A DNA stretch of 64,000 nt, taken from contig CAWIES010000002.1 in the NCBI GenBank assembly GCA_963835215.1, positions 1,116,001 through 1,180,000 of the forward strand, read 5' to 3'. Under the pieces are notes generated by a model. That model did not search any database. It saw nothing but the letters and a program-made list of their open reading frames with translations, and was not told where the DNA came from. The DNA comes from Roseiarcus sp963835215 (GTDB lineage: Bacteria; Pseudomonadota; Alphaproteobacteria; Rhizobiales; Beijerinckiaceae). Positions 8,329 to 17,536 of the stretch are shown here, piece after piece; the stretch's first letter is position 1, and each line of letters starts with the position of its first letter. The translations under genes and the position numbers were made by a program.

Positions 8329-9440
8329 TGCGGCGCTTCCTCTTCGCCCTGCTGCTCTCTCTCGCCGTCGGTCAGGCCGCCGCGGTCAGCCCGGCTGTCG
8401 CCGGGGTCCGCATCAAGGACATCACGGCGCTGCGCGGCGAGCGCGACAACCAGCTCATCGGCTACGGTCTGGTGGTCGGCCTCGCCGGCACCGGCGACTC
8501 GCTGCGCGGCGCGCCGTTTACTCAGCAGGCGATCGGCGCGATGCTCGAACGCATGGGCATCAATGTCCGCGGCAGCACGCCGGCCAACCGCAACGTCGCC
8601 GCGGTGATCGTCACCGGCGATCTGCCCTCCGGCATGGACGTCGGCTCCCGCCTCGACGTTACGGTGTCGGCGCTCGGCGACTCCAATTCGCTATTGGGCG
8701 GCACGCTGCTGCTCACCCAGCTTTCGGGCGGCGACGGCGTTGTCTACGCCGACGCCCAGGGCGCGGTCTCGGTTACCGGCTTTGACGCCGCCGGGCAGGC
8801 GCAGACGCTGTCGCAGGGCGTGCCGACCGCTGGGCAGATCCCCAATGGCGCGATCATCGAACGGGGTGTCCCCGCGCCGCCGGACCAACTGCGGATGATC
8901 CTTGAGCTGCGAAATCCCGACGACACGACGGCGGTGCGCATAGTCGACGCCATCAACGCCTATAGCCTGCAACGCTTTCGCCGCCGTTCGGCGTTCGAGA
9001 TGAGCGGGCGCTCGGTCGAGCTGATGCGGCCGGCGGAACTCAGCGTCACGCGCTTCATGGCGGAGATCGGCGACCTGCCGGTCGAGCCGGACACGGTCGC
9101 GCGCGTCGTCATCGATTCGCGTACCGGCACCGTGGTCATCGGCCAGGATGTGCAGATTTCCACGGTCGCGGTGACGCACGGCACGCTTTCGGTTCGCGTC
9201 ACCGAGACGCCGACCGCCTCCCAGCCCGGGCCGCTCTCGCAAGGCAAGACCGTGCAGCTCGATCGCACCCAGATCGACGCCCAGCAAGACGGCGGGCAAG
9301 TGGCGATCGTCGGCGGCGCCAGCCTCCGCGCGCTGGTCAACGGCCTCAACCGGATCGGCGTCAAGCCGAGCGGCATCATCGCGATTCTGCAGGCGATCAA
9401 GACCGCAGGCGCGCTGCAAGCCGATCTGGTCGTGCAGTAG
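8328..9440 (+). CDS. flgI: Flagellar P-ring protein FlgI
   Basis: FlgI is secreted to the periplasm and forms the P-ring bushing in the peptidoglycan layer. The 370-residue product has a Sec signal peptide (residues 1-24), then the hallmark sequence VRIKDITALRGERDNQLIGY and GLVVGLAGTGDS. Later motifs include ALGDSNSLLGGTLLLTQL and, near the end, GVKPSGIIAILQAIKTAGAL. It is complete and follows flgA directly. Confidence 0.97.
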   Translation: MRRFLFALLLSLAVGQAAAVSPAVAGVRIKDITALRGERDNQLIGYGLVVGLAGTGDSLRGAPFTQQAIGAMLERMGINVRGSTPANRNVAAVIVTGDLPSGMDVGSRLDVTVSALGDSNSLLGGTLLLTQLSGGDGVVYADAQGAVSVTGFDAAGQAQTLSQGVPTAGQIPNGAIIERGVPAPPDQLRMILELRNPDDTTAVRIVDAINAYSLQRFRRRSAFEMSGRSVELMRPAELSVTRFMAEIGDLPVEPDTVARVVIDSRTGTVVIGQDVQISTVAVTHGTLSVRVTETPTASQPGPLSQGKTVQLDRTQIDAQQDGGQVAIVGGASLRALVNGLNRIGVKPSGIIAILQAIKTAGALQADLVVQ

Positions 9441-9485
9441 CCAGTCAGCCCGGCGCAAGGCGCGGCAGGCAGTGTCGCCCCTGTT

Positions 9486-10031
9486 ATGGTCCTGTCACGG
9501 CGTCGCGCCATGTCACCTCCCGTTCATCGCTTCGCCGTTCTCGGCGCGCTCCTCCTCGTCGGCGTTCTCGCTGGCGGGGCTGCGGCTCAGAACGACAAGC
9601 CAAAATTGCCGCCGCTTCCCCCGGAGAAGACCGGCGACAGCGGCGTCGCGCGTTATTGCGCCAATGTCGCGCCGCTCGCCGCTGAGGCGCGCATCGCCTG
9701 GGAATCGCGCCGGCTCGATGAGATCGACGCCCAGGTCAAGCAGCGCATCGCCGACTTGGAGAGGACCGAGGCGGATGCGCGCGACTGGGTGAACAAGCGT
9801 CAGGCGATGCTCAATGCCGCCGGCGACGACGTGGTGGCGATCTACGCCAAGATGGACGCCGAGGCCGCCGCGGCGCAGCTCGCGACGATGGACGATCCAG
9901 TCGCCGTCGCGATTCTCGACAAGCTCAAGACCGCCGCCGCCAGCGCGATTCTCAACGAAATGGACGCGGCGCGGGCGGCCAAGCTAACCGGCTTGATCAT
10001 GGCCATCCAGTCCCCCGAAAAGAAGTCGTGA
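9486..10031 (+). CDS. motE: MotE family protein (flagellar motor-associated periplasmic chaperone)
   Basis: The 181-residue product has an N-terminal signal (residues 1-35, ending GGAAAQ), a charged helical region likely to form a coiled coil (about residues 70-115), and a C-terminal MgtE-N-like segment (YAKMDAEAAAAQLATMDD, then VAVAILDKLKTAAASAIL). This layout and the place between flgI and flgH match MotE of Sinorhizobium, a chaperone for the periplasmic motor protein MotC. An alternative start is the in-frame ATG at 9510. It overlaps flgH by 4 bases. The function is inferred from family and position. Confidence 0.82.
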   Translation: MVLSRRRAMSPPVHRFAVLGALLLVGVLAGGAAAQNDKPKLPPLPPEKTGDSGVARYCANVAPLAAEARIAWESRRLDEIDAQVKQRIADLERTEADARDWVNKRQAMLNAAGDDVVAIYAKMDAEAAAAQLATMDDPVAVAILDKLKTAAASAILNEMDAARAAKLTGLIMAIQSPEKKS

Positions 10032-10735
10032 TGCAGGGATTCAAACGAAAGACGCTGCTGGTCGTCGCTCTGGCGGCAACGCTGGCGGGCTGCACCGCTC
10101 GGCCGGAAGAGTTCATGAAAGAACCGAAGATGTCGCCGATCGGCTCGGGCCTGGCTGGCGGAAAGATCGGCGACAAGGAAGATGGCGTCGACCGTACGCC
10201 GATTGGCCAGACGGCGCGCCCGATCGCCAATCTCTATACCGATCAGACCGTGACGCAGGTCGGCGACATCGTGACGGTCAACATCGCCATCAACGACAAG
10301 GCCCAGTTCGACAACGCCACCGACCGCTCAAAGACCTCCGCCTCGAGCTTGACCAGCAGTTGGGGCTACGCCGGGGGCGGCAGCGGGCAGCCTGCGACCA
10401 CCGTGCTGACCGCGGCTGGCACCTCCACCTATCAAGGCCAGGGAAATATCGATCGTCAGGAGCAGATCCAGGTTTCGGTTGCGGCGGTGGTCACCGAAGT
10501 GCTGCCGAACGGCAATCTCGTCATCAGCGGCTCGCAGGAAGTGCGGGTCAACTTCGAGCTCCGCCAACTCACGGTCGCTGGCATCGTGCGGCCCTACGAC
10601 ATCGCCCGCAACAACACAGTTTCTTATGATCGCATCGCCGAGGCGCGCATTTCCTACGGCGGACGCGGTCGCGTGAGCGAAGTCCAGCAGCCGAACTGGG
10701 GCCAGCAGATCTGGGACTCCATCTCGCCTTTCTGA
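10028..10735 (+). CDS. flgH: Flagellar L-ring lipoprotein FlgH
   Basis: FlgH is the outer-membrane L-ring protein. The 235-residue sequence has a lipoprotein signal with lipobox LAGC (Cys21). Family motifs follow: LYTDQTVTQVGDIVTVNIAI, the serine-rich stretch near DRSKTSASSLTSSWG, and the C-terminal YGGRGRVSEVQQPNWGQQIW. It is complete and overlaps the motE-like gene upstream. fliL follows 9 bp after. Confidence 0.96.
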   Translation: MMQGFKRKTLLVVALAATLAGCTARPEEFMKEPKMSPIGSGLAGGKIGDKEDGVDRTPIGQTARPIANLYTDQTVTQVGDIVTVNIAINDKAQFDNATDRSKTSASSLTSSWGYAGGGSGQPATTVLTAAGTSTYQGQGNIDRQEQIQVSVAAVVTEVLPNGNLVISGSQEVRVNFELRQLTVAGIVRPYDIARNNTVSYDRIAEARISYGGRGRVSEVQQPNWGQQIWDSISPF

Positions 10736-10744
10736 GGTCGCTTC

Positions 10745-11257
10745 ATGGCTATCGAAGTCGAACTGCCCGAACTGACGCCTGGCGAAGAGGTGGCCCCGCC
10801 CCCGCCGCGGGCGAGCGCGCTGTCGGTCAAGCAGACAATCCTCGCCACACTCGTCGTCACCGTGATGGCGGTGGGGATGGGGGCGCTGTTCGCCGTTCCC
10901 CCGCCGACCGCCGAACCGGTGGTCAAGGCGGAGGCGAGCGCTCCAGGCTCGCCGGCCTCCGGCCCCTCGGACCTGTTCGAGATGCCGCCGATCGTCACCA
11001 ACCTCGGCGCCCCCAAGGACACCTGGATTCGCCTGGAGGCGTCGATCGTCTTCGACGCGAAGACCATCCCTCATCCCGAAACGCTGGCCGATGAGATCGC
11101 GAGCGACGAACTCGCTTATCTGCGCACGGTCTCGCTGTCGCAGATCGAGGGTCCGATCGGGCTGCAGAACATCCGCCAGGATCTCAACGAACGCGCGGCG
11201 ATCCGCTCGAACGGCAAGGTCAGCGAACTCATCATTCGAACCCTGGTGGTGCAATGA
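10745..11257 (+). CDS. fliL: Flagellar basal body-associated protein FliL
   Basis: FliL is a single-pass inner-membrane protein that rings the stator and supports torque. The 170-residue product has a cytoplasmic N-terminus, one membrane helix (about residues 32-55, TILATLVVTVMAVGMGALFA), and a periplasmic stomatin-like domain (WIRLEASIVFD, then LRTVSLSQIEGPIGLQNIRQ and SELIIRTLVVQ). It overlaps the fliP start by 4 bases. Confidence 0.92.
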   Translation: MAIEVELPELTPGEEVAPPPPRASALSVKQTILATLVVTVMAVGMGALFAVPPPTAEPVVKAEASAPGSPASGPSDLFEMPPIVTNLGAPKDTWIRLEASIVFDAKTIPHPETLADEIASDELAYLRTVSLSQIEGPIGLQNIRQDLNERAAIRSNGKVSELIIRTLVVQ

Positions 11258-11988
11258 AGCGCCTCGCGATCGCGGCGCTTGCGCTGGCGCTGACCAGCGG
11301 CGCGGCCGCCGCCCAGACCGTCGATCTTGGGTCGCTCATCCCGGCCGGGGGCGCTTCCGCGACCGCGCGCATCATCCAGATGGCTGCGGTGCTCACCGTC
11401 CTGTCGGTCGCGCCCGGCCTGCTGATCATGGTCACCAGCTTCACGCGTTTCACGGTGGCGCTGTCGTTCTTGCGCTCCGGTCTCGGGCTGCAAAGCACGC
11501 CCGCCAATATGGTGCTGATCAGCCTGGCGCTATTCATGACCTTCTTCGTCATGGCGCCGACCTTCGACAAGGCTTGGCGCGAGGGCCTGCAGCCGCTGAT
11601 GAACAATTCCATCAGCCAGGAACAGGCCTATGTCGCGATCACGCAGCCGTTCCGCGAGTTCATGCTCTCCCAGGTGCGCGAGAAGGACATCGCGCTGTTC
11701 GAGGATCTGTCGAAGGACAAATTCGAGGTCAAGGACCGCACCAACGTCGATCTGCGCATCCTGATTCCCGCCTTCATGATCTCCGAGCTCAGACGGGGCT
11801 TCGAGATCGGCTTCCTGGTGGTGCTGCCGTTCCTGGTGATCGACATGATCGTCGCCGCGCTCACCATGTCGATGGGCATGATGATGCTGCCGCCCTCCGT
11901 GATCTCGCTGCCGGTTAAGATTCTGTTCTTCGTCCTGGTCGACGGGTGGAATCTGCTGGTCGGCAGCCTGGTGCGATCGGTGAGCTGA
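11254..11988 (+). CDS. fliP: Flagellar type III export pore protein FliP
   Basis: FliP forms the core of the export gate with FliQ and FliR. The 244-residue sequence has a cleavable signal peptide (residues 1-21), four membrane segments, and the family signatures ITSF-type (LLIMVTSFTRFTVALSFLR) and FVMAPTFDKAW. The C-terminal half has FMISELRRGFEIGFLVVLPF and MSMGMMMLPPSVISLPVKIL. It ends the fliL-fliP pair; an 84-bp gap precedes flgE, where a separate promoter could lie. Confidence 0.97.
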   Translation: MKRLAIAALALALTSGAAAAQTVDLGSLIPAGGASATARIIQMAAVLTVLSVAPGLLIMVTSFTRFTVALSFLRSGLGLQSTPANMVLISLALFMTFFVMAPTFDKAWREGLQPLMNNSISQEQAYVAITQPFREFMLSQVREKDIALFEDLSKDKFEVKDRTNVDLRILIPAFMISELRRGFEIGFLVVLPFLVIDMIVAALTMSMGMMMLPPSVISLPVKILFFVLVDGWNLLVGSLVRSVS

Positions 11989-12072
11989 AACAGGCGGCCA
12001 GCTTCGCGCAAGGGTGCCATCGTTTACTGGCGAGACGGCGCCGCGGAGACAGCGACCCGAGGAGAGCTATCG

Positions 12073-13359
12073 ATGAGTATGATGGGCACCGCCGTATCCG
12101 GCATGCTGGGCGACACCAACTGGCTGTCGTCGATTTCGCAGAACGTCGCCAACGCCAACACCACCGGCTACAAGGACGCCGAGACCGAATTTGCGACAGT
12201 CGTCGACTCGGTCGGCTCCGCCTCGGGCATCGGCGGCGGCGTCACCACCAGCGTCCGCTCGCTCAACACGGCGACGGGTACGGTGGCGGGCACCAGCACC
12301 GTCACCGATCTCGCCGTCCAGGGCGACGGCTATTTCATCGTCTCCGATTCGTCCGGCGCCCTTTATCTGACCCGCAACGGCTCGTTCGTCCCGGACGCGA
12401 ACGGCAATCTGGTCAATTCCGCCGGTTACTACTTGATGGGCTATCCCGACCAGGGCGCCGCGGCGGCCTCGACCTCCAACTCGACCGGAAACCTTGTCAA
12501 GGTCAACGTCGTCACCGCTGCCGAAGTGCAGACTCCGACGACGACGGGGGTGCTGGCGATGAACCTGCCCTCGGCCTCGACCGCGGTCGCTGCGGGCTCA
12601 GCCGGCCTGCCGTCGCTAAACCCCGATCCCACCGTCAACCCGCCGACCTACACAAGCGAAACCTCGCTTGTCACCTACGACAATCTCGGCGCGGCCCACA
12701 CGATCAACATCTATCTGACCAACCTCGGTGTGGCGACGACGGCGACCGAACGCCGGCCGACGTGGGAGGTTACCGCCTACGACTCCGCCGACGCGGCCGC
12801 GGGCGGCGGCTTTCCCTATTCCGCCGGCCCCCTGGCGACCGAAACGCTGAACTTCAGCCCGACCAACGGCACGCTGACCTCCGGTTCGCCGTTCAACATT
12901 CCGATCCCCAACGGTCAGTCGATGAGCCTTGATCTCAGCTCGACGACGCAACTCGCGGCCAGCTTCAGCGTCAACTCGGCCAAGGCCAACGGCAATGCGC
13001 CCGGCAGCAGCACCGGCGTCACGATCAGCACCGACGGCGAGCTCGACTTCCAATACAGCAACGGCGAGTCAAACGCCGCCTACATCATTCCGCTGGCGAC
13101 GGTCGCGAGCGAGGACAACCTCACGTCGGTCAACGGCGACGCCTTTCAGGCCAACCAGAACTCCGGCTCGCTCAGGATTGCAACTGCTGGGACGTCGGGC
13201 CTCGGCACCATCGCCGATTCATCCTTGGAGGACTCGACCGTCGATCTCGCGTCCGAGTTGACGACGATGATCGAAGCGCAAAGCGCCTACCAGGCCAATT
13301 CCAAGGTGTTCCAGACGGGCGCCGATCTGCTGGACATTCTCAACAACCTGAAGTCGTAA
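12073..13359 (+). CDS. flgE: Flagellar hook protein FlgE
   Basis: FlgE is the subunit of the flexible hook. The 428-residue product has the rod/hook N-terminus (MGTAVSGMLGDTNWLSSISQ, then NVANANTTGYKDAETEF), the D1 motif VQGDGYFIVSD, and the C-terminal DSTVDLASELTTMIEAQSAY followed by ANSKVFQTGADLLDIL. AGGAG lies just before the ATG. The centre is serine/threonine-rich and variable, as in other hook proteins. It is complete. Confidence 0.95.
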   Translation: MSMMGTAVSGMLGDTNWLSSISQNVANANTTGYKDAETEFATVVDSVGSASGIGGGVTTSVRSLNTATGTVAGTSTVTDLAVQGDGYFIVSDSSGALYLTRNGSFVPDANGNLVNSAGYYLMGYPDQGAAAASTSNSTGNLVKVNVVTAAEVQTPTTTGVLAMNLPSASTAVAAGSAGLPSLNPDPTVNPPTYTSETSLVTYDNLGAAHTINIYLTNLGVATTATERRPTWEVTAYDSADAAAGGGFPYSAGPLATETLNFSPTNGTLTSGSPFNIPIPNGQSMSLDLSSTTQLAASFSVNSAKANGNAPGSSTGVTISTDGELDFQYSNGESNAAYIIPLATVASEDNLTSVNGDAFQANQNSGSLRIATAGTSGLGTIADSSLEDSTVDLASELTTMIEAQSAYQANSKVFQTGADLLDILNNLKS

Positions 13360-13386
13360 CGGCGCTCCGCGCGCAAGGTCACGCGA

Positions 13387-14887
13387 ATGAGTTTGTCGAC
13401 TGCCTACAACATCATCAACTCCGCGTTCGTGGCCAACGCGGCGCAGTCGGCCGTCGTTGCGAACAACATCGCCAACGCCAGCAACACCAGCTATGCGCGC
13501 GAGGTCGTCAATCTCATAACCAACGCCTCAGGCGGCGTGAAGGTCGGCTCGGTCACCAGCGAAGCCAACGCCGCGCTCAGCGATCAAGTCAGCACGTCGA
13601 CCTCGCAAGCGGCTTATGAGCAGGCGCTGTCCAACAGTCTGTCGACTCTCGCCGAAACGGTTAGCGACAGTTCGACCGCGAGCTCTGCGGCGGGCGCGAC
13701 GGCGAACGGCAATTCTCCCTCGGCGATGCTTGCCAATCTGCAAAGCGCGCTTGCGACATACGACGCTTCGCCGAGCAACACCGCGGCGGGGCAGGCGGTC
13801 GTCACCGCCGCTAGCGACCTCGCTTCGTCGCTCAACACCGGCTCCGCGACGGTGCAGACGGTCCGCGAGCAGGCCGATTCCGACATGTCTTCGTCGGTCG
13901 ACACCATCAACTCGCTGCTCACGCAATTCACGGCGGTCAACGCGACGATCGTCTCGGGCACGCAGACCGGCGCCGACGTCTCGAGCGCCGAGGACACGCG
14001 CAGCAGCATCCTCACTCAGCTCTCGCAGCAGATCGGCATATCGACCGTCTCCAATTCGGACGGGTCGATGTCGATCTACACCGATAGCGGCGTGACGTTG
14101 TTCCAGGGCTCGGCGCGCACCCTCTCGTTCACGCCCTCGCCGACCTTGACCGACGGGATGAGCGGCAACGCGGTGACTGTCGACGGCGTGCCGATTACCG
14201 GCTCGTCCTCGCCGATGGCCATTCAATCGGGCGCGCTAGCGGGTTACGCCAACGTTCGCGACAACGTCGCGCCGCAATATGACGCCCAGCTCGATCAGAT
14301 CGCCGACGGCCTGATCAGCGCCTTCGCCGAAAGCGACCAGACCGGGGGAACCGCGCCGACGCTGCCCGGTCTCTTCACCTTCGCGGGAGCGACCGGCGTT
14401 CCTGCGACCTCGGCCGCCACTGGCCTGGCGAGCGAAATCGAAGTCAACGCCAATGTCGATCCCGCGCAGGGCGGCAACGTCAACCTGTTGCGCGATGGCG
14501 GTATCGCCGATCCGACCAACCCGGCCTACACCTATAATACGACTGGCGCCGCGGGCTACACCGGACGCATCCAGCAATTGATGAGTGCGCTGACGTCGGC
14601 GCAGTCGTTCGGCGGCTCGACCGGGCTGTCAACCGTCGGACAGCCTCTCCGACTACGCCAACTCTTCGGTGAGCTGGTTGCAGAGCGCCAATCAGCAGGC
14701 GAACAACCAGTTGGACTACCAGAACGCGTTGGTCAGCTCGGCGACGACCGCTCTCTCCAACGCGACCGGGGTCAGCCTCGACACCGAAATGACCAACATG
14801 CTGAACATCGAGAACTCGTACACGACGACCGCCAAGCTGTTTACGACGGTCAACTCGATGTTCACCACCCTACTCGACGCTGTGTAA
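13387..14887 (+). pseudogene. flgK: Flagellar hook-associated protein 1 FlgK (one-base frameshift)
   Basis: FlgK joins hook and filament. The first 417 codons are FlgK (MSLSTAYNIINSAFVANAAQ, NNIANASNTSYAREV). At 14638-14639 the sequence GTCGGACAG holds one G too many; from there the FlgK reading continues one frame over (DSLSDYANSSVSWLQS, then TEMTNMLNIENSYTTTAKLF) to TAA at 14885-14887. Removing one G gives a 499-residue FlgK. Without the correction, the first frame runs on through nonsense residues into flgL and makes a false FlgK-FlgL fusion. I consider the gene intact in the organism and the extra G probably a sequence error. Confidence 0.88.
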
Positions 14888-14892
14888 CGCGC

Positions 14893-15954
14893 ATGGCAAC
14901 CTCGAATATCTCAACTCTTTCTCTCGGCGCGGCGATGCTCTCGAGCATGACGCGGGCGCAGGGTCAGTTGACGCAGCTCACAACCGAAGCGACCAGCGGC
15001 CAATACGCCGATCTTGGTCTGCAACTGGGCGATCAATCGGGTTATGAGCTTTCGCTGCGCAATCAGACCGATCTCCTGAACTCGCTGACCACCGCCAACA
15101 ATCTGACGGTCAGCACCCTGCAGACGGCCCAGAGCGCGCTCGATTCGATTCGCACGACCGCCGAGAGCACGGTGAGCACGCTCACCTCGCTCACCGCTGG
15201 CTCGACCAGCGCCGCCTCGACGCTCGAAGATACCGGCACGAATTCGTTGCAATCGCTGATCGCCACGACCAACACGACCGCCAACGGCGGTTACGTGTTT
15301 GGCGGCGACAATACCGGCTCTGCGCCGATGGCCGACTATTTCTCATCGACCACCTCGGCCGCTGAGACCGCGATCGACAATGCGTTTCAGACCACATTTG
15401 GCTTTGCGCCGACCGACCCGCAAGCCTCGACCATTTCCGCTTCCGACATGCAATCCTTCCTCAGTGGGCCGTTTGCTGCACTGTTCAGCGGCTCGAACTG
15501 GACGTCCACCTGGTCTTCGGCTTCCAGCACCGACGCGACGAGCGAGATTGCGCCCGGCCAATCGATCACGACCTCGACCGACGCCAATCAGGCGGGGTTC
15601 CAGCAGCTCGCCGAAGGCTACGCGATGCTGACCGCATTCGGCGGCTCGGATCTTAGCACCGGGGCGCAGCAGGCGGTCATCACCGCCGCTACGTCGACGA
15701 TCAATCAGGGCGTCTCGTCGATGACGACGATCGAAGCCAATCTCGGCGCCGCCCAAACCAGCGTGACCAACGCGACGACCTCGATGTCCAACCAATTGAC
15801 CATCCTGCAAACGCAGGTCGGCAGTCTTGACGACGTCAACGCCAACCAGGTCGCCGTCCAGCTCAATTCGCTGCAGACGCAGCTCGAGACCGCCTATCAG
15901 CTCACCGACCAACTGCAGAAACTCAGCCTCGCCCAATATCTCCCGATCTCCTGA
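14893..15954 (+). CDS. flgL: Flagellar hook-associated protein 3 FlgL
   Basis: FlgL is the second hook-filament junction protein and is related to flagellin. The ATG at 14893 gives 353 residues starting MATSNISTLSLGAAM, with the flagellin-like N-terminal helices (RAQGQLTQLTTEATSGQYAD, LNSLTTANNLTVSTLQTAQS) and a C-terminal helix ending LTDQLQKLSLAQYLP. It starts 5 bp after the corrected flgK stop. The middle has the FlgL-type GGYVFGGDNTGS. Confidence 0.93.
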   Translation: MATSNISTLSLGAAMLSSMTRAQGQLTQLTTEATSGQYADLGLQLGDQSGYELSLRNQTDLLNSLTTANNLTVSTLQTAQSALDSIRTTAESTVSTLTSLTAGSTSAASTLEDTGTNSLQSLIATTNTTANGGYVFGGDNTGSAPMADYFSSTTSAAETAIDNAFQTTFGFAPTDPQASTISASDMQSFLSGPFAALFSGSNWTSTWSSASSTDATSEIAPGQSITTSTDANQAGFQQLAEGYAMLTAFGGSDLSTGAQQAVITAATSTINQGVSSMTTIEANLGAAQTSVTNATTSMSNQLTILQTQVGSLDDVNANQVAVQLNSLQTQLETAYQLTDQLQKLSLAQYLPIS

Positions 15955-15968
15955 CACTGGAAACGCCG

Positions 15969-16317
15969 ATGTTTGAATTCTCCTATAACGAAGTCGTCGA
16001 CGACTCGCGGCAGGTTATGCGGGCGCGCGAACGTCGGCGCTATGGACAAGGTCATCGACATGCTGCGCGCCGCGCGCGACCGAGGCTCCAAGTCGCGCGA
16101 AGCGGTGGAGGGTCTCTACTACCTGCGCCGACTGTGGGCGATTTTCCTCGAAGACCTGAGAAACCCCGAGAACGAACTGCCCGAGCAATTGCGCGCGGGC
16201 ATCATCTCGATCGGCATCTGGATGAACCGGGAGATCGACCGCGTCCTGTCGGGTCAAACGAGCGATCTGACGCCGATGATCGAAATCAACGAGATCGTCC
16301 GCGATGGGTTGAAGTGA
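15969..16317 (+). pseudogene. flaF: Flagellar biosynthesis regulator FlaF (one-base frameshift)
   Basis: FlaF works with FlbT in alphaproteobacteria to control flagellin synthesis. The true N-terminus (MFEFSYNEVVDDSRQVMRAR, ATG at 15969) is in one frame. The rest (AMDKVIDMLRAARDRGSKSR, EAVEGLYYLRRLWAIFLEDL, ISIGIWMNREIDRVL) is in the next. CGTCGGCGC at 16033-16040 has one G too many (16036/16037); removing it yields a 115-residue FlaF, the normal family length. A TTG start at 15973 would only rescue the second frame artificially. It lies directly upstream of flbT. Confidence 0.88.
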
Positions 16318-16324
16318 GGGGCCA

Positions 16325-16738
16325 ATGAACATCACCCTTCGCGCCGGGGAGAAGCTCTACCTCAACGGGGCGGTCATTCGCGTCGACCGCAAGGCGACGA
16401 TCGAGTTGCTCAACGACGTCACGTTTCTGCTCGAAAATCACGTCATGCAGGCGCACGAGGCGACGACGCCGCTGCGTCAGATCTATTTCGCGGTGCAGGT
16501 GATGCTGATGGACCCCGGCGCCAGCGCGGCGGCCAGCGGCCTGTCGCGCCGCCTGATCGACTCCGGGCTGGCGGCGTTTGAAAGCCCGACGATCATCGCC
16601 GGATTGAAAGCGATCTCGGGGCAGGTCGATCGCTCGCGCAATTTCGAGGCGCTGAAGGCGCTGCGCGCGCTGTTCCCGCTCGAAGAGCAAGAAATGTTTC
16701 CAAACGGAAAACCGGTCAAGACGCCGGAAGCCGCCTGA
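16325..16738 (+). CDS. flbT: Flagellar biosynthesis repressor FlbT
   Basis: FlbT binds flagellin mRNA leaders in Caulobacter and affects flagellin translation and mRNA stability. The 137-residue protein shows the family features: an N-terminal LRAGEKLYLNGAVIRVDRKA, a central FLLENHVMQAHEATTPLRQI followed by YFAVQVMLMDP, and a C-terminal ALFPLEEQEMFPN. It starts 7 bp after flaF. No flagellin gene lies in this window, so its target must be elsewhere. Confidence 0.95.
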   Translation: MNITLRAGEKLYLNGAVIRVDRKATIELLNDVTFLLENHVMQAHEATTPLRQIYFAVQVMLMDPGASAAASGLSRRLIDSGLAAFESPTIIAGLKAISGQVDRSRNFEALKALRALFPLEEQEMFPNGKPVKTPEAA

Positions 16739-16750
16739 AAGGATTCGACT

Positions 16751-17161
16751 ATGAGCGTCCCCGCAACTTCGGCTGTCAATTCATCTTCGGCCGCGTCCGC
16801 CACCTCGGCGACCGCCGCTGCGACCAATACGCTGAGCTACAACGACTTTCTCACCATGCTGATGGCGGAGATGCAGAACCAGGATCCGACCCAGCCGATG
16901 GACCCGAGCGCTATGGTCAGCCAGTTGGCGACGATCTCGCAAGTCGGGCAGGCGGTCCAGACCAACACCACGCTCGCCTCGATGCTGACCGAAGCCTCCC
17001 TGACCCAGGCGGAGATCGCGGTCGGCCAGACCATGACCTCGTCGGACGGCACGGCCACGGGCCAAGTGAGTTCGGTGAATGTCAACTCGACCGGCGCCGC
17101 GACCGGCACACTGACCAATGGCGAGACGATCACCTACGCCAACGGCGCCAACGTGCAATGA
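16751..17161 (+). CDS. flgD: Flagellar hook assembly scaffold FlgD
   Basis: FlgD caps the growing hook. The 136-residue product is the short form seen in rhizobia. It has a serine/alanine-rich N-terminus, the signature LSYNDFLTMLMAEMQNQDPT and QPMDPSAMVSQLATISQVGQ, then a small beta domain. The TGA stop overlaps the fliQ ATG (ATGA), so the two are translationally coupled. Confidence 0.94.
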   Translation: MSVPATSAVNSSSAASATSATAAATNTLSYNDFLTMLMAEMQNQDPTQPMDPSAMVSQLATISQVGQAVQTNTTLASMLTEASLTQAEIAVGQTMTSSDGTATGQVSSVNVNSTGAATGTLTNGETITYANGANVQ

Positions 17162-17430
17162 ACGAGGCCGACGCACTTGATATCATCCAGTCGGCGATCT
17201 GGATGATCATCGTCGGCGCCGGTCCCGCGGTCGGCGCCGCGATGGTGGTCGGGGTCGTGATCGCGCTGTTGCAGGCGCTGACGCAGATCCAGGAGATGAC
17301 GCTGACCTTCGTGCCGAAGATCGTCGCGATCTTCCTGGTCGTCAGCCTGACCGCGTCGTTCATCGGCGCCCAGTTCTATCTGTTCACCGAGACGATCTAC
17401 GGGCACATCGAGCACGGCTTCGGGCCCTAA
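17158..17430 (+). CDS. fliQ: Flagellar type III export protein FliQ
   Basis: FliQ is a small two-helix membrane protein of the export gate. The 90-residue product has both hydrophobic hairpin helices (IWMIIVGAGPAVGAAMVVGV and FVPKIVAIFLVVSLTASFIG) linked by the conserved LLQALTQIQEMTL. It overlaps flgD by 4 bases. A 106-bp gap separates it from flhA. Confidence 0.95.
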   Translation: MNEADALDIIQSAIWMIIVGAGPAVGAAMVVGVVIALLQALTQIQEMTLTFVPKIVAIFLVVSLTASFIGAQFYLFTETIYGHIEHGFGP

Positions 17431-17536
17431 GCGCCCAGCCCCGGGCGAGTGAAGCGTCGGGGCGGCGAGACCCACGCAAGCTTCGCCGGGCATTGTCGCT
17501 CCGACGCGTTCCGAAGAGGCCGGCGGAGAGTCCCGA

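Noticed and set aside
13387..15954. An 855-codon open frame that looks like a FlgK-FlgL fusion
   Set aside because: The middle part (about 14640-14892) is arginine/glutamine-rich nonsense, while the next frame reads a proper FlgK C-terminus with its own stop. FlgL has its own ATG at 14893. The fusion is produced by one extra G.
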